From positions 62,001-126,000 of the forward strand of contig JAPXFQ010001965.1 in NCBI GenBank assembly GCA_028564705.1: DNA of 64,000 nucleotides, written 5' to 3'. A model generated the notes under the pieces. It made no database searches. It saw nothing but the letters and a program-made list of their open reading frames with translations, and was not told the origin of the DNA. The position numbers were made by a program, and so were the translations under genes. Positions 24,070 through 35,099 of this stretch are shown one piece after another. This DNA comes from Apricaphanius iberus (lineage: Eukaryota; Chordata; Actinopteri; Cyprinodontiformes; Aphaniidae). Every line of letters starts with the position of its first letter. Position 1 is the stretch's first letter.

Positions 24070-25742
24070 AGTCTTTCAAAGGTGTCCAGAAAAGGTGATC
24101 CGGTTTAGCAGGTAGCTGGGCACAAGTCTTCAGCTGAGTAAAACGCCAAGATGTTGATCCACAGTCTTACAGAGGTCCTTTGGAACCAGTCCACCAGAAA
24201 AAGCCTAATCTAATAGTGTAGTTCCAGAGGCTCGGCACAGACATTAACATGAGAACTGCAGAGAACTAAAAAGAACAGAGTCTAAACCTAAATCTTAAAG
24301 GCGAGAACGTAAAGGTTACGTCCCGTTTTGAACCGTTCCTCGACGCACTAAAACACTAAACGTAGCGATAATGAACAAAATATAAAACTACCATCAGCTG
24401 TTTTAAGCAGGACTCCCCTCTCCCAGCTCACTACGAATCTCTTACAGAGAAACACAGGAAACATACTCAGGTCGCGTTGCTAACATCTGTGGCTGTAAAA
24501 ATCTCCCCTCAGTTCTGCTCCCAGTCCTCAGAAACGAAAAAACGCCCTAAAAAACACAACAGGGGTTGGATAGACCTGCCGGCTTCGGCTCTCAATGACT
24601 GAAATGCATTGTTTTAGACCATCAACACTGGTGAGTAGCTAGCTAGCTTTAGCTTTAGCCTACAGCTGAAGAGCTGAAGTGAATTTGAATAAGCTTTATT
24701 GACAAACTAAACCAAGGGTTTCATCCATTAATATCATAAAGTGTCATAAAATGTTTAAAAGATTAAAAAGCATAAAAATAAGCCTTTAATATAAATTACT
24801 TGCATGACTAAAACAAATATATAATATAATGTTTAATAATATTACTTTCCTTTGTATTTACTGATGTTACTCAGGTCTCTTGGTTTGTTTCTGTGTCTTA
24901 CAAACTTATGATAAAAAGCAGTGTTTGAAAATTTATTCAATTTAATTCTTAGTTAAAATTAGTTCATTGAAGAATAACAAAATGACTGGGGAGGCACTTA
25001 AAATATATATTTTACATTATGTGACTTTTTTTATCGATAATTATCAATATCGATCAATATGACTATTTTTTTTATCGGTATCCTTTTTTTTTCTATATCG
25101 TACAGCCCTATGCTGAATCATTCCCAAGAAGCCTCATGGCTGTACTAGCTCAAATGCTTACTTAGTGAGCGAAGGGTCTGAATACTTGAATACCATGTGA
25201 TATTTCACTTTTTCTTTTCTAATGAATTTAGAAACATTTCTATATTTATGTTTTTTTCTGTTTTTGGGGTGCTAATTGTAGCCTACATTAATCAGAAATA
25301 AAATAAACTTTTTGGATTTTAGCAAATCGCTGCAATGAAATGGAGCGTGAAACATTGAAAGGAGTCTAAATACTTTTGCACTGTATTATGATTTGAATTA
25401 AAAGCCCCACTGAAAAGATGTTGAGAAATGTAGAGAACAAACTGCGAAAAAATCATTTTGTTCTAGATCCAAAAATGTTTTCATTCATGTTCATATGTTT
25501 CCACAAACAGAATCCATATTTTTTAGGTGCAGCTTTTCTTTTACCTCTGTACATGCAATGCTAGTGTGTTTGCTGAATCTAAAAACCTCTTCACATACCT
25601 ATAAAATAAAAATTAGTTTATTTTACAGCAGAATGATAAAAAGCAAACAGATATTTTATGAATGACCCACTGTTCTGTACCCACAGCTGAAACATTCTGC
25701 TAATGGTTCCTCAATTAAACAGATAAACCATACGCTTCTCAC

Positions 25743-25860
25743 CTGAAGGTTGCCTTTTATGCTGTCCAATTCCTTTGATGTCTTTGAGAGCTGATGCAGG
25801 ATGATGCTTCGTTCGCTGAAGACTTCTTTTAGCTTCTTCTCCAGACCATCGTAGCTTTGT
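25743..25860 (-). CDS. luzp2: luzp2 exon 2 (first coiled-coil exon)
   Basis: A 118-nt exon on the minus strand. The acceptor CTCTCTATAG|A (AG at 25862-25861) has a pyrimidine-rich tract; the donor is CTTCAG|GTGAGAAG. It enters in phase 2 (its first A completes a codon begun in exon 1) and leaves in phase 0. Its 39 full codons start QSYDGLEKKLKEVFSERSII and continue LHQLSKTSKELDSIKGNLQ. The pattern YD.LEKKLKEVF.ERS..L.QL.KTS.ELD.IK.NLQ is the N-terminal coiled coil of LUZP2, immediately after the signal peptide. Joining exons 2, 3 and 4 gives 90 residues with no stop. Exon 1, which should carry the start codon and signal peptide, was not found between here and 64000. Confidence 0.93.
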
Positions 25861-28800
25861 CTATAGAGAGGAGAGAGATTTCACGATTTAAAGTTTGCCA
25901 TGACTTGAGAAAAATTCAATCATAAGAGACTTCTTGAAGTGTTTCAAGTTGCAGTAAAACGTCTACTGTTAAACTTAAAGGGGTAGTCATTAGAACGAGA
26001 AGGACTTACTGATATCTATATAGCAGGGAAAAAATTTTCTTTAGCATTATATTAATTGAGGCTTGTTTTCAAAATAAATGGTTTGCAAAATACAAATAAT
26101 TAGGTAATTACTTAGCTTACTTAGCTTTCACAAAGACAAATATTATTTTTCCCAAAAACATAATATGATATGGGTTTATGATCAGCAAATTAGGCAGTCA
26201 TTCACACTTAAATGTTTTGTGCAAAACCGTATATTGACAACAGCTATTTAGGCCATGTTTTCTTTGGCACACTTAACCAGCGAATTCATGGTAATCCTAA
26301 ATGCTTTATAGAAAGCAACTTTACTTTTATGTCTTTTTGACCTACAAAGGAGTTGCTTAATTTTCCATACAGCCAGGATAACATTATCTAATGCGCTGAT
26401 CATACATAGCTGGGTATCTCACAAAACGGAGACATTTTTCTGCAGCCAAACCAAAGATCTGCGTTTTCTCCATTTTCAGTGTCTGCATGTGGATAGGTGT
26501 AGGAATTTTAGGTGTCGCACTGTAACTGTCCGAGACAAAAAAAAATGCTCCAATATCACTTGTGCAACCTGTGTTTAACCTCAGAAACAGCATTTATCCC
26601 CTCAGAGCTGTGTTGGCAGGCTTAGTCGCTGGACAGATTTTTTGCTGACTATCTGTGACAATGTTCCCTATCTTGTCTGGTCTTGTCTGGTGGACTTCAC
26701 AGTGCGCCGCTTCATCAGGACCAAGCACTTTTCTGTGTTGTCTATTTTATTTACCTGACTGACCATTTAGGAAGAAAGTGTAATATTTGTTTGCAGAAAT
26801 ACCTCAGAAGTGAAATTGTGAGATGAGACTTACTTTGAGGATCCTGACATGAGGAAACCATTGGATAGTGTAATGTGTGGTTAAGTGATGTTGATATTGC
26901 ATCATTGCTGTGATATTTAACCGTATAGTTGACTCTGTATCAGTAATACTCTCATGCAACATTCAAGCCATTTGAGAGTTGTTACACTTATGAGACAGAA
27001 TCTTTCACTCTTTCCAAAAAAAACCTGTGGTGGTTCAGGTTATGTGGTAGTCATATTGAGAAGGTTACGTTATAAAATGCATAGCAAGGAAATGTAGTGT
27101 TATAAGAAGTGTATAAGAACCATAAGTGTATAAGAAGTGTTATATCGCTGTGGCATATTGTCTTTCATGTGTAAGGCTCCAGGGTTAAAGCTCATATCCA
27201 GAGAAAGATGAACTAGGACTGAGCGAAACTAAATAATCTTTCTGTTTACTACTTGAAACCAATCAAATATCTGATTCATCTTATCTTCACATTGTTATTA
27301 ACGTCACATGCACCACAAAAGCTTTTTAGGTAATGTAGAAATGTGATTACCTAGATGTTGAAAAAGTGAAATGTCAATAAAACTAGGTTTCCCACAAAGC
27401 AAAGCACAGATTTGATTATACCGATTGCAATAGTTAATATTAGCAGTCATGAAAAATCCTCTTCAGCAATGTCTTTGGTAAACAACACAGAGCTGACATG
27501 AACAGCGATCTCACATTCATTAGCACCATCCCTAAAGATGTAAGAAAACCCTAAATATACATGTATTTTCTACATTATCCCATATAAAATTAACGGCTAG
27601 CTCATTTTATTATGTTGCATTCGTTCAGAGGTGGTAAAAAATGCCATCTTAAGAGATCTTATTTTTGCCTTACCAAATTAACGAAGTTGAAAAAGATTCT
27701 GACAAAATGGATGTAACTGAAGTATTTTTCGGAAGTTTTAATTTGTAATACATATCTCTTTTTAAATATGATATGACACAGATACCAACTTCTCTAAGCC
27801 ACTCTTGGAAATGTGAAAGACAAGAGAACATGTCCTTTGAGTAAAACAGATGTTTGTTGATCTAAAAAAAGGTTGGAAACTGCAACATCTATACTCGGCC
27901 CATAGACAAAAATATACAAAATAATTTTGGCTGAGGACCAAAGTTTACCTAATGAGGGGCATTCAGTGTATTTTGCAGGTTTTCTACACATCTTTATAAC
28001 AAATTCCAAAAATGAAGAATCCAGTGAAAAAAGTTTAATCAGCTTTAAAATAATTTATTTAAATTTTATTTATAAATAATTGTCTGTTTGACATTATGTT
28101 TTAGCGCAAAGCAAAATATATTCTTTACAGATTAGTCCAAGAATAGAATAGTTCGCCACTCTGGGGATAATTATCTGTCTTGTTTCCCCTTTGCCCAGGT
28201 GTTTACAATTCATCTATGTTCATCAAATAGATGCAACAAATGCAATCAGCTTCAATTAACTCTCTCAAAAACCTATTTATAATTAATCAAAATAGGAAAT
28301 ATAAGGGGATACAAAAACCACAAACAACAAATGATTAATAGGTGTCCTTTAAATGCAGATGTTTTATTTTGTTCTGTATTTACATTTGCTAAATATGTCC
28401 AAATGTTCCTCATACTTCTTTCTGTTTACCTTTTTTAATTTATTCTGTGAACTGGAATTTTGCTGAGCTTTCCTCTGCTGCAAATAAAATAGGAAACTAA
28501 AATGTTTGTGGATAGAGCTTATAGTGCTGCTGAATCTAAAATATTATTCTGAATCCATGGCTTCGGTTCAGTCTGGGCTTTCTTCCAAAAACCCTCTGAA
28601 CCCTGTGTCATAGAGCCCGGCAGCAGATCATACACAATAACACATAAATCACTAACAGAAAAGCAACACCTGGGAAATAAATAAATAACACAACGTACTA
28701 AATTCCACACTTGACTTGCTACCATATGGCAATGGCGGGAAATTTATTACAGGTTCATGCAACGAGGGGAGATAGGGTGAGAGAATCCTCCCAGTCTGCC

Positions 28801-29582
28801 GTATTATTCATTACCCGGTGGAATTGGCACTTGGGTATCCATGAAATGAATAGGACTCGTAATTTGAGCCTCACTGACACAGAAACATGTACATCATGAG
28901 GATTTTAGTCTTTTTGTTCCTACAACCCAATTCACTGTAAGTTCCTCATTAGTGAAAACAAATGGTAACAGCAGCATAATTGTACCAAAGAATTCATTAC
29001 TCTAGCTGGCTTTGTCCAGACAAAGCCTCTCCTTATTTGAGTCAGCAATGTTGATGCCACCTAAACTACTAAAATGAAAAAGCCTATGATATAAAAATGG
29101 CACCACCAGGCTCAAGCTCATAAAGCTGAGGTGATGGGATAATGAAATTCCCTTTTTTCTTTTTTTGGAGATGTGCAGATGGATCCCAGGCTGTCATAAT
29201 GAAGCTCATCAAACTACCAAGACTAAGAGGAAGGTATCATTTAAAGTACCAGATTACATAGCATAAATATTTATTTTCACCCTTGGAGTCATAGCAGGTT
29301 TCAGAACTTTGTTCATACTGAACCTTTACCACACCAGAACATGACAGCTTATATGCAAACAATTGGGAAAGAAAAGTCCTAGTTTCACAAATAAAAATAT
29401 CCTTAAGACACACTGACCTCTAAATACGTGTAACTGTACTGTTATTACATATAAGCATGACTTGAATTGCAATGAGCTGCCTTGCTTGAGAGCATGGAGC
29501 TATTTGAAATACACCCCACAACTTGTTTTCTATTACGTGATTAACAGCTTTAGTCATTATCAGTATTTATGCTTTGACTAAT

Positions 29583-30221
29583 GCCTAGTTTATACTTCTG
29601 CGTTTTGACGGAGACAGATTGACGCAACGCCAATATCGGTCAACGCAAGGGCTCACAGAGTAGAGGCCCAAATTTTAACTATCTGTCGACGGAGAGCGTC
29701 TGCAGCTGATTGGTCAGTTTCAGTAACAGCCAGAGATCGCTTCACCTGAATGAGGCTCTATAGTTGCTGTGATCAGTAGTTAATGCAGCGTTTGGCCACT
29801 ACATGCTTTATATTGAAAGGATAACTCATCTAATCTGTTCCTTTGGCGATTTTGAACACAAGGAAGTGTAGGAAAACAACAAAAAAACAGTTGCTTTGTT
29901 TTGTTTCCATGTGTTTCTAGAGTATTCTATGAGCTGCACTTCTGGTAAAAAGCTTTACAGCTTAATCGAAACTTACTTTCTGTTGTTCATTGCTCCTTGA
30001 GGAAGAAATGCGTTCACAAGCCTAGAAAAAAACAGAAGCGGCGCTCTGATAGTAGGCAGAGATGCTATTAAAACTTAGCACCCCCTGCTGTCCTCGTCGA
30101 GCAACGCTGTAATAAGAATACAGAGTGGAGTGGAAGAGCAGAGTACTATAAACTGAAAACGTCGCTGTCGATACGTCTGCAACTGAGTGCAAATTTGCGG
30201 TCAGAGAAGCATAAACTAGGC
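29583..30221. mobile_element. MITE with GCCTAGTTTATACTTCTGCG inverted ends
   Basis: The left end GCCTAGTTTATACTTCTGCG and the reverse complement of the right end, GCCTAGTTTATGCTTCTCTG, agree at 17 of 20 positions. The flanks TTGACTAAT and TTGAGTCCT agree at six of nine, so an 8-9 bp duplication is possible but not clean. The GC-rich interior (ACGGAGACAGATTGACGC, GCGGCGCTCTGATAG) contrasts with the AT-rich surroundings. There is no transposase; superfamily undecided. Confidence 0.75.
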
Positions 30222-30787
30222 TTGAGTCCTTAATAGGCATTTCCCTGGTTTACTGTGGCTTTTAGTGTTTCAATCTCCATGCTGCTGTTTTGGTTATCAA
30301 TGACAATCCTTACCACTTGTCTTCAATGAGAATCAACTCACCTGATGTCATTTGCTAATCATCCCTCCCCATACTCAACCCTTTGAACTTCCTTGAATCC
30401 CATTTCAGATCATCGCTTTAAAGTGTGATGATAACTAGATGGGCTATTGGTTTTCTGGTTTTGGTTCTTTGTTTTTAAAGTTTCTTAGTCTGCGTCCGTC
30501 CATGACCGAATTTAGGACCTCTAAATAACCCGGCATAACAACAAACAACAACTTTATTACTAACTACGGTACACCACTGGCATTTAAAGGCGCACTCACA
30601 GATAAACTAAATCTGTTCCTTACTAGTGTGTGTTTTAGATCTTTCCCTGCCTCACATGACTGCAGCTCAGCAAAAGTCAGTTAATCAGCCATCAATTGAA
30701 ATCAAGTGTGCTGAAAACACCTAAAACATCCAGGACAGTGTAACTTTAGGGCCAGGGTTGGGAAACACTGAACTAGTGGGTTTTAAC

Positions 30788-31010
30788 CAGAGGTGCCCAA
30801 CTCTGATCCTTGAGAGCTAATGTCCTGCAACTTTCATATGCGTGCCTTCTCCAACACTCCTGCATCAAATGAGTGGCTACTTACCATGGTTCTGCAGAGC
30901 TGAATAACAAGATGAGGGAGTTTTGCCATTTGATTCAGGTGTGTTGAATAAGTGATGTATCTAAAAGTTCTGGGATAGTAACTCTTGAGGTCAGGACTTG
31001 GGCACACCTG
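30788..31010. mobile_element. short hAT-type MITE, 8-bp duplication GTTTTAAC
   Basis: The ends CAGAGGTGCCCAACTC and, inverted, CAGGTGTGCCCAAGTC form a terminal inverted repeat that continues through TGATCCTTGAGAG/TGACCTCAAGAG. GTTTTAAC is present on both sides (30780-30787 and 31011-31018). The element is only 223 bp and non-coding. Confidence 0.88.
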
Positions 31011-32364
31011 GTTTTAACAAAGCTGTAAGCTATAGGCTCATGTAGCTGACTCCTAAAGGCAACATGTTTGATGTGGTAGAGGTAAGCACACGTAAAGCTT
31101 AAAGACATACCATTGGCAAACTGGAATCGCTATAAGAACAGTAACTCTAGAGCAGAAATTATTATTTAGTAATGTCTGGTTTAAGGTGTAATGTTTGTCT
31201 TTCAATGTGGCAAACAGCAAGCTTCCTGAAGTCACATGAAAAGACACTGCGATCTTGTTGGTGGAAGCTTGAGGGAGGCAGGTTTGACGCAGATAAAGAC
31301 AGACTTTTATAGAAAAATAAAATTACTAAACTATAAAACCCCAGGGAAAACTAGCAGCAAGACAAGATGTAACAAAGAACTAGATAACAGGAGCTTCTCA
31401 GTTCTCATAGTGAGAGAAACAGTTTCCATGACCTGATTGAAAGAATTTTGAGCTGGAAAATTAGAGAACTTGAAGTATTTAGTGAGAGGCCTCACAAATG
31501 ACCAAACCAAGTCAACTATTTTAATGTATGACAATGTCTAATGCTAATTATGAAATTAAAGTCAGTCAATAAAGGTATGAAGGTTGATTTTAAGTGTCTC
31601 CTCCAAAACGGGTTTGTTTTTCTAACCTTTTCAAAAAATGTTCTAACAATTCTTTTCAAATAGATCAGCTTTTCATCATACTCTTTCAAACAGTTTTTAT
31701 TCATCAACAATGAACGTCCGTTTTGAAAAATATCTTGTCATATTTGGACAGGGCCTTTATTCTATTCTCTGCATGCATCCACCAAAATATTCAAGGGCAC
31801 GCTGCAATTTGTACTCAGCTCTAGGGTAGTTGAATTCAGACAATTAGGATCTTGTTCATCTTCACTTCTAATGTCTATATTCCTTCATTATTTTTACATT
31901 TTGCTTGGAAGAAAGTGGAACTGGGAAATTATTTCCTTGCCTGTTTAGAGACAGTATTAGCTATTGACTTTAAATTATGCAGTGACATTGAAGATATTAT
32001 CAACCACAATCTGCTTAGCAATTAGTCAAGTAAACATGAGAAGCTTAGTGGACGTCAGCAGGTTGGGTAACCCAGTGCCTTGCGCTTCACAACATAAGCA
32101 CAGCTATTTTTGGAAAACTTACAGGAGACGGACAGCATTTCAGACAAGGACAAATTAAAGGATTCCCTGGGGGTCCGTGCCTTTGGAGGCCTCTCCACTA
32201 TGAGACCTGTCACTTTAATACCCACCCAAAGCCCTGTCTGAGCTCTATCAATCATGCATTTCAAATGTCAGCTGTCCACATAATTCACTGAACACACAGA
32301 CAGCGAGCTGCTATCTTTTTGGCATAAGCAGATGTTTTCTTGGACAAGAAAACTTTCCAGATGG

Positions 32365-32640
32365 AGAAATTTGAATATTTTCCAACAACCTACAGCCTAC
32401 GAAAAAAACAGTTTCACTTGCTAATTGAGTTAGACTACCATGAAAACGTGAACATTTGGAACCTAAAAAAAAATTTTTCAGGGCCACAAAGTTACTTTGT
32501 AGATTGAAATATTTTTATATTTCCCAATAACTTACAGCCTACGAAAAATACAGTCATATTTCCAAACTGAGTCAGAGTATCATAAAAACATAACCATTTT
32601 GAATTAAAAGCTTTTCATGGACACAAAGGTATAGAGGGGC
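32365..32640 (+). repeat. two-copy tandem repeat, period about 141 bp
   Basis: GAAATTTGAATATTTTCC at about 32365 and GAAATATTTTTATATTTCCC at about 32506 start two diverged units. Both continue with ACTTACAGCCTACGAAAAA-type, GAGT(T/C)AGA, CAT(A/G)AAAAC and GCCACAAAG/GGACACAAAG words in the same order. The second unit runs directly into a Tc1-end fragment. Confidence 0.65.
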
Positions 32641-32735
32641 AAAACAAAGTATGTGTCAGCCACCGATTTTGCAAGTTGTTTCACTTAAAATGATGACAGA
32701 GGTCTGTGATTTTTATCATAGGTACATTTCAACAT
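32632..32735 (+). mobile_element. Tc1 terminal fragment
   Basis: AGAGGGGCAAAACAAAGTAT, CAGCCACCGATT and GATGACAGAGGTCTGTGATT are the left-end words of the Tc1 family whose fuller copy starts at 33029. Only about 100 bases remain, so this is a detached end. Confidence 0.6.
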
Positions 32736-33028
32736 TCAAGTATATTAGTTTCAGATGTAAATTTTTATTTTTACATAAAGTTTTACGCACACATTTATCC
32801 AGAAAAGACAAATCGTAAAACATTAATTGTAAAATGTATGCAGAATTAACTCCTGTTTCAACAATGTGTGATAAATCTTGTAAATATGCCTTGTGTGTAA
32901 TAATTAAAACAAAGAAAAACTATTTTTGTCATATTGTTACTCTCTAAATTTCTGTGTTTTTAGAATTGACAATATGCTGTTATACATTTTTTTCTGACAA
33001 ATCTACTTTGTTTTGCCATTTTTGTATA

Positions 33029-34885
33029 CAGTGGGGCAAAACGTATTTGGCAGCCACCGATTGTGTCAGGTTCAACTGTGAGACACAGAATGTAAAAAAA
33101 TCCAGAAAATTGTATTATCTGATATTTAAAAAATATTATTTGTATAATAGTATACAAATTTGTATATTTGTATTGTACAAATAGGCAAGAATTCTGCTAC
33201 TCATAGGCCTGTCAATTCTTCTTTGAGAAGCTGTTCTATTCTCCACTCATTACCTTAATTAATGGCACCTGTTTTAACCCGTTACCTGTATAAAAGACAC
33301 ATGTCCACACTTTAAACAGTCAGAGACCAATCTCTACCATAACCAAGACCAGAGAGCCTTCCAAAGACACCAGGGAGAAGACCGTACAGCTGTACAAGCA
33401 TTGGAGGAGCCAGTCTACAATAGGTAGGCATCTTGGAGACAAGAGATCAGCGGGTGTTCTCAATTATTAGAAAAAGGAATAATTACAAGATCACAGACAA
33501 TCTCCCTCGACCCTGGGCTCCATGAAAGATCTTGTCTCTTAGGGTACACATTATCTTGAAAACAGTGAGGAAAACACACAGAAGTACACGGGGTACAATG
33601 GTTAATAACCTAACGAGAGCTGGGATAACAGTAACAAAGATTACTATAGGTAACACATTATTGTCATGGGTTAAAATCCTGCACTGCTCCAGGTTAAACC
33701 AGCATATGTCCAGGCCCATGTAAAGGTAGCCAAAAACCACCTGGATGATGCAGAGGAGGATTGGGAGACGCCATGTACTCAGATGAGACCAATATACTGT
33801 AGAATTCTGTGGTATAAACATCAGTCGTCATGTTTCAAGGGGGAAGAATTACTGAGTTGCATCCCAGGAACACTACATGCACTGTGAAGCATGCTTGGAA
33901 ACATTATGGTTTATGGAGCTGCTTTTCTGTAAATGGACAGGACAAATGACCAATTTTGAGAAAAAAGATGAATGGAGCCAGGCTGCACAGTGGCACAGTT
34001 GCAGCAAGAAGGTCCTAGATTTGTATCCTGGCCTGAAGTCTTTCTGCATGGAGTTTGCATGTTCTGTCTGTGTATGTGTGGGTTCCCTTCAGGTACTCCG
34101 GCTTCCTCCCACAGTCTAAAAATATGACTGTCAGGTTAGTCTCTCTAAATTGTACCAAGGTGTCATTGCGTGTGTGCTTGGTTGTTGTCCTGTCTGTCTC
34201 TGTGTTGCCCTGTGGACTGGCGACCTGACCAGGTGTACCTTGCCTCTTACCCGCTGGAGATAGCCATCAGCAACCCCTCTGAAAGCCTTAGAGGATAAGC
34301 GGTATAGATAATGGATAGATGAATCCCTGTATCGTGAGATTTTGTACCAAAACCTAATTTCATTAGTGAGACTACTGAAGATGAAACGTGGCTGGATCTT
34401 TCAGCATTACAATGATCCCAAACATATTGTCCTGACAATGAAGAAGTAGCTACATAAAAACAATTTCAAGCTTCTGGTGTGGCCCAGCTAGTCTCCATAC
34501 CTCAGTCCAACAGAGAATCTGTGGAGGGAGTTGAAAGTCTGTGTTACAAAGTGACATCCAAAAACAGCACAGCTCTAGAGAAGCTCTGCATGGAAGAATG
34601 GGCCAAAATACCAGCTACAGTGTGTGCAAACGATGTGAAGACCTACATGAAGAGTTTGACGTTTCTCATTGCCAATTAAGGCTACATCACAAATTATTGT
34701 TGTAAACTTGTATTATTCACTGAAGACCTATCTTCTGCACCATCATACGAATTCATTCTTTAAAAATCATACAATGTGATTTCCTTGATTTTGTTATTAT
34801 TTTTTTTTTACATTCTGTCTTTCACAGGTGAAGTGTACCTATGACGAAGATTACAGACCTCATCTTTGTAAGTGGGTCATCTGTA
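33029..34885 (+). pseudogene. Tc1-like element (D), heavily decayed, interrupted by an L2 tail
   Basis: It starts TA|CAGTGGGGCAAAACGTAT with CAGCCACCGATTGTG, the left end of a common teleost Tc1 family, and ends near 34885 in the opposite-end words GAAGTGTACCTATGACGAAG and ATTACAGACCTC. Coding traces on the plus strand include the remnant of the D2 block near 34415 (TTTCAGCATTACAATGATCC, FQHYNDP, the first D lost) and AGAGAATCTGTGGAGGGAGTTGAA, the ENLWRELK block, near 34510. It is full of stops and gaps. An L2-type tail interrupts it at 33981-34320. The right end is truncated and no terminal TA could be fixed. Confidence 0.75.
33981..34320 (+). mobile_element. L2-type 3' tail inserted in Tc1 (D)
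   Basis: GGCTGCACAGTGGC, TTTCTGCATGGAGTTTGCAT, CCGGCTTCCTCCCACAGTCT and CTGGCGACCTGACCAGGTGT, ending GGATAGAT, are the same tail as at 6312-6665. AGATGAAT precedes it (about 33966-33973) and recurs at its right end, a probable duplication blurred by the GGAT-like tail. The parallel Tc1 copy at 37085-38747 lacks this insertion. Confidence 0.85.
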
Positions 34886-35099
34886 ACTTTTCAGACTGAG
34901 ACATTTGAATATTTTTCAATATCTTCAAATAAATGCTTGCTTATTTCCTAACTTACTTGGGGTATTATAAAATCATTGCCATGTTTAGCCTAAAAGTTGA
35001 TTTTGGTCACTTATTTGTAGACATCTTATTATTGGCTTAGTGCCTTTTATAAAAAGTGTATTTACAGTTTTTACACAACCTTATCTTTGGTTTAAAGTA

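Larger units (their letters stand above)
19446..24590 (-). mobile_element. L2-clade LINE, internally deleted and split by a Tc1
   Basis: A long minus-strand non-LTR element. From its 5' side (right) it has ORF1 with a coiled coil and an esterase-like domain, then a deletion joint near 23130, the reverse transcriptase, and a 3' UTR ending near 19446 in a tail with AAAGCACCTTG and TATAAATAAAATAGCC. The Tc1 at 20881-22616 splits the reverse transcriptase. The clade rests on the [14 protein letters not shown] and [11 protein letters not shown] motifs. The 5' boundary is approximate (GC-rich text to about 24590). It cannot move: there is no endonuclease, the active site is mutated and frames are broken. 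Confidence 0.8.
18744..25110. mobile_element. hAT element inserted in Tc1 (A), itself carrying LINE insertions
   Basis: The right end, read inward, is TAGGGCTGTACGATATAG followed by an A-run and CGATAAAAAA. The left part shows the matching GCGATAGAAAAAAAAGGGG and TCGATAAAAAA words at 19118-19156. The flanking eight bases are TGCTGGAT (18736-18743) and TGCTGAAT (25111-25118), a target duplication with one mismatch that falls exactly where Tc1 (A) is interrupted. The extreme left end is eroded: GATAATTCGATAG instead of the TAGGGCTG start. Confidence 0.75.
17441..25383 (+). mobile_element. Tc1-like element (A), split by a 6.4-kb insertion
   Basis: The left end TA|CAGTAGGTATATAAAGTA (TA 17439-17440) and right end TACTTTTGCACTG|TA (TA 25384-25385) are the inverted ends of one element. 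Inside are decayed pieces of transposase on the plus strand: the DNA around 18505 reads CAGCAGGACAATGACCCTAA (QQDNDPK), and CTGACATAAACCCAACTGAG near 18600 is the DxNPxE block. The coding sequence breaks off at 18743 and resumes at 25119 with ATTCCCAAGAAGCCTCATGG, the normal downstream text of this family. The gap is exactly the hAT at 18744-25110. Many stops; not functional. Confidence 0.88.
7728..25742 (-). other. luzp2: luzp2 intron 2 (18.0 kb), transposon-rich
   Basis: Complete intron with minus-strand donor CAG|GTGAGAAG at 25742 and acceptor at 7728. More than half is identifiable transposon: a hAT-like candidate (8855-10138), SINE (11942-12192), hAT plus MITE (12431-13390), Tc1 relic plus MITE plus two hATs (13450-16090), and the Tc1/hAT/L2/Tc1 nest (17441-25383). 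The stretches 7730-8850, 10150-11040, 11160-11550, 11620-11940, 16100-17430 and 25390-25740 are AT-rich with no supportable gene, RNA or terminal repeat. The many short frames on both strands there do not resemble proteins I know. Confidence 0.75.
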
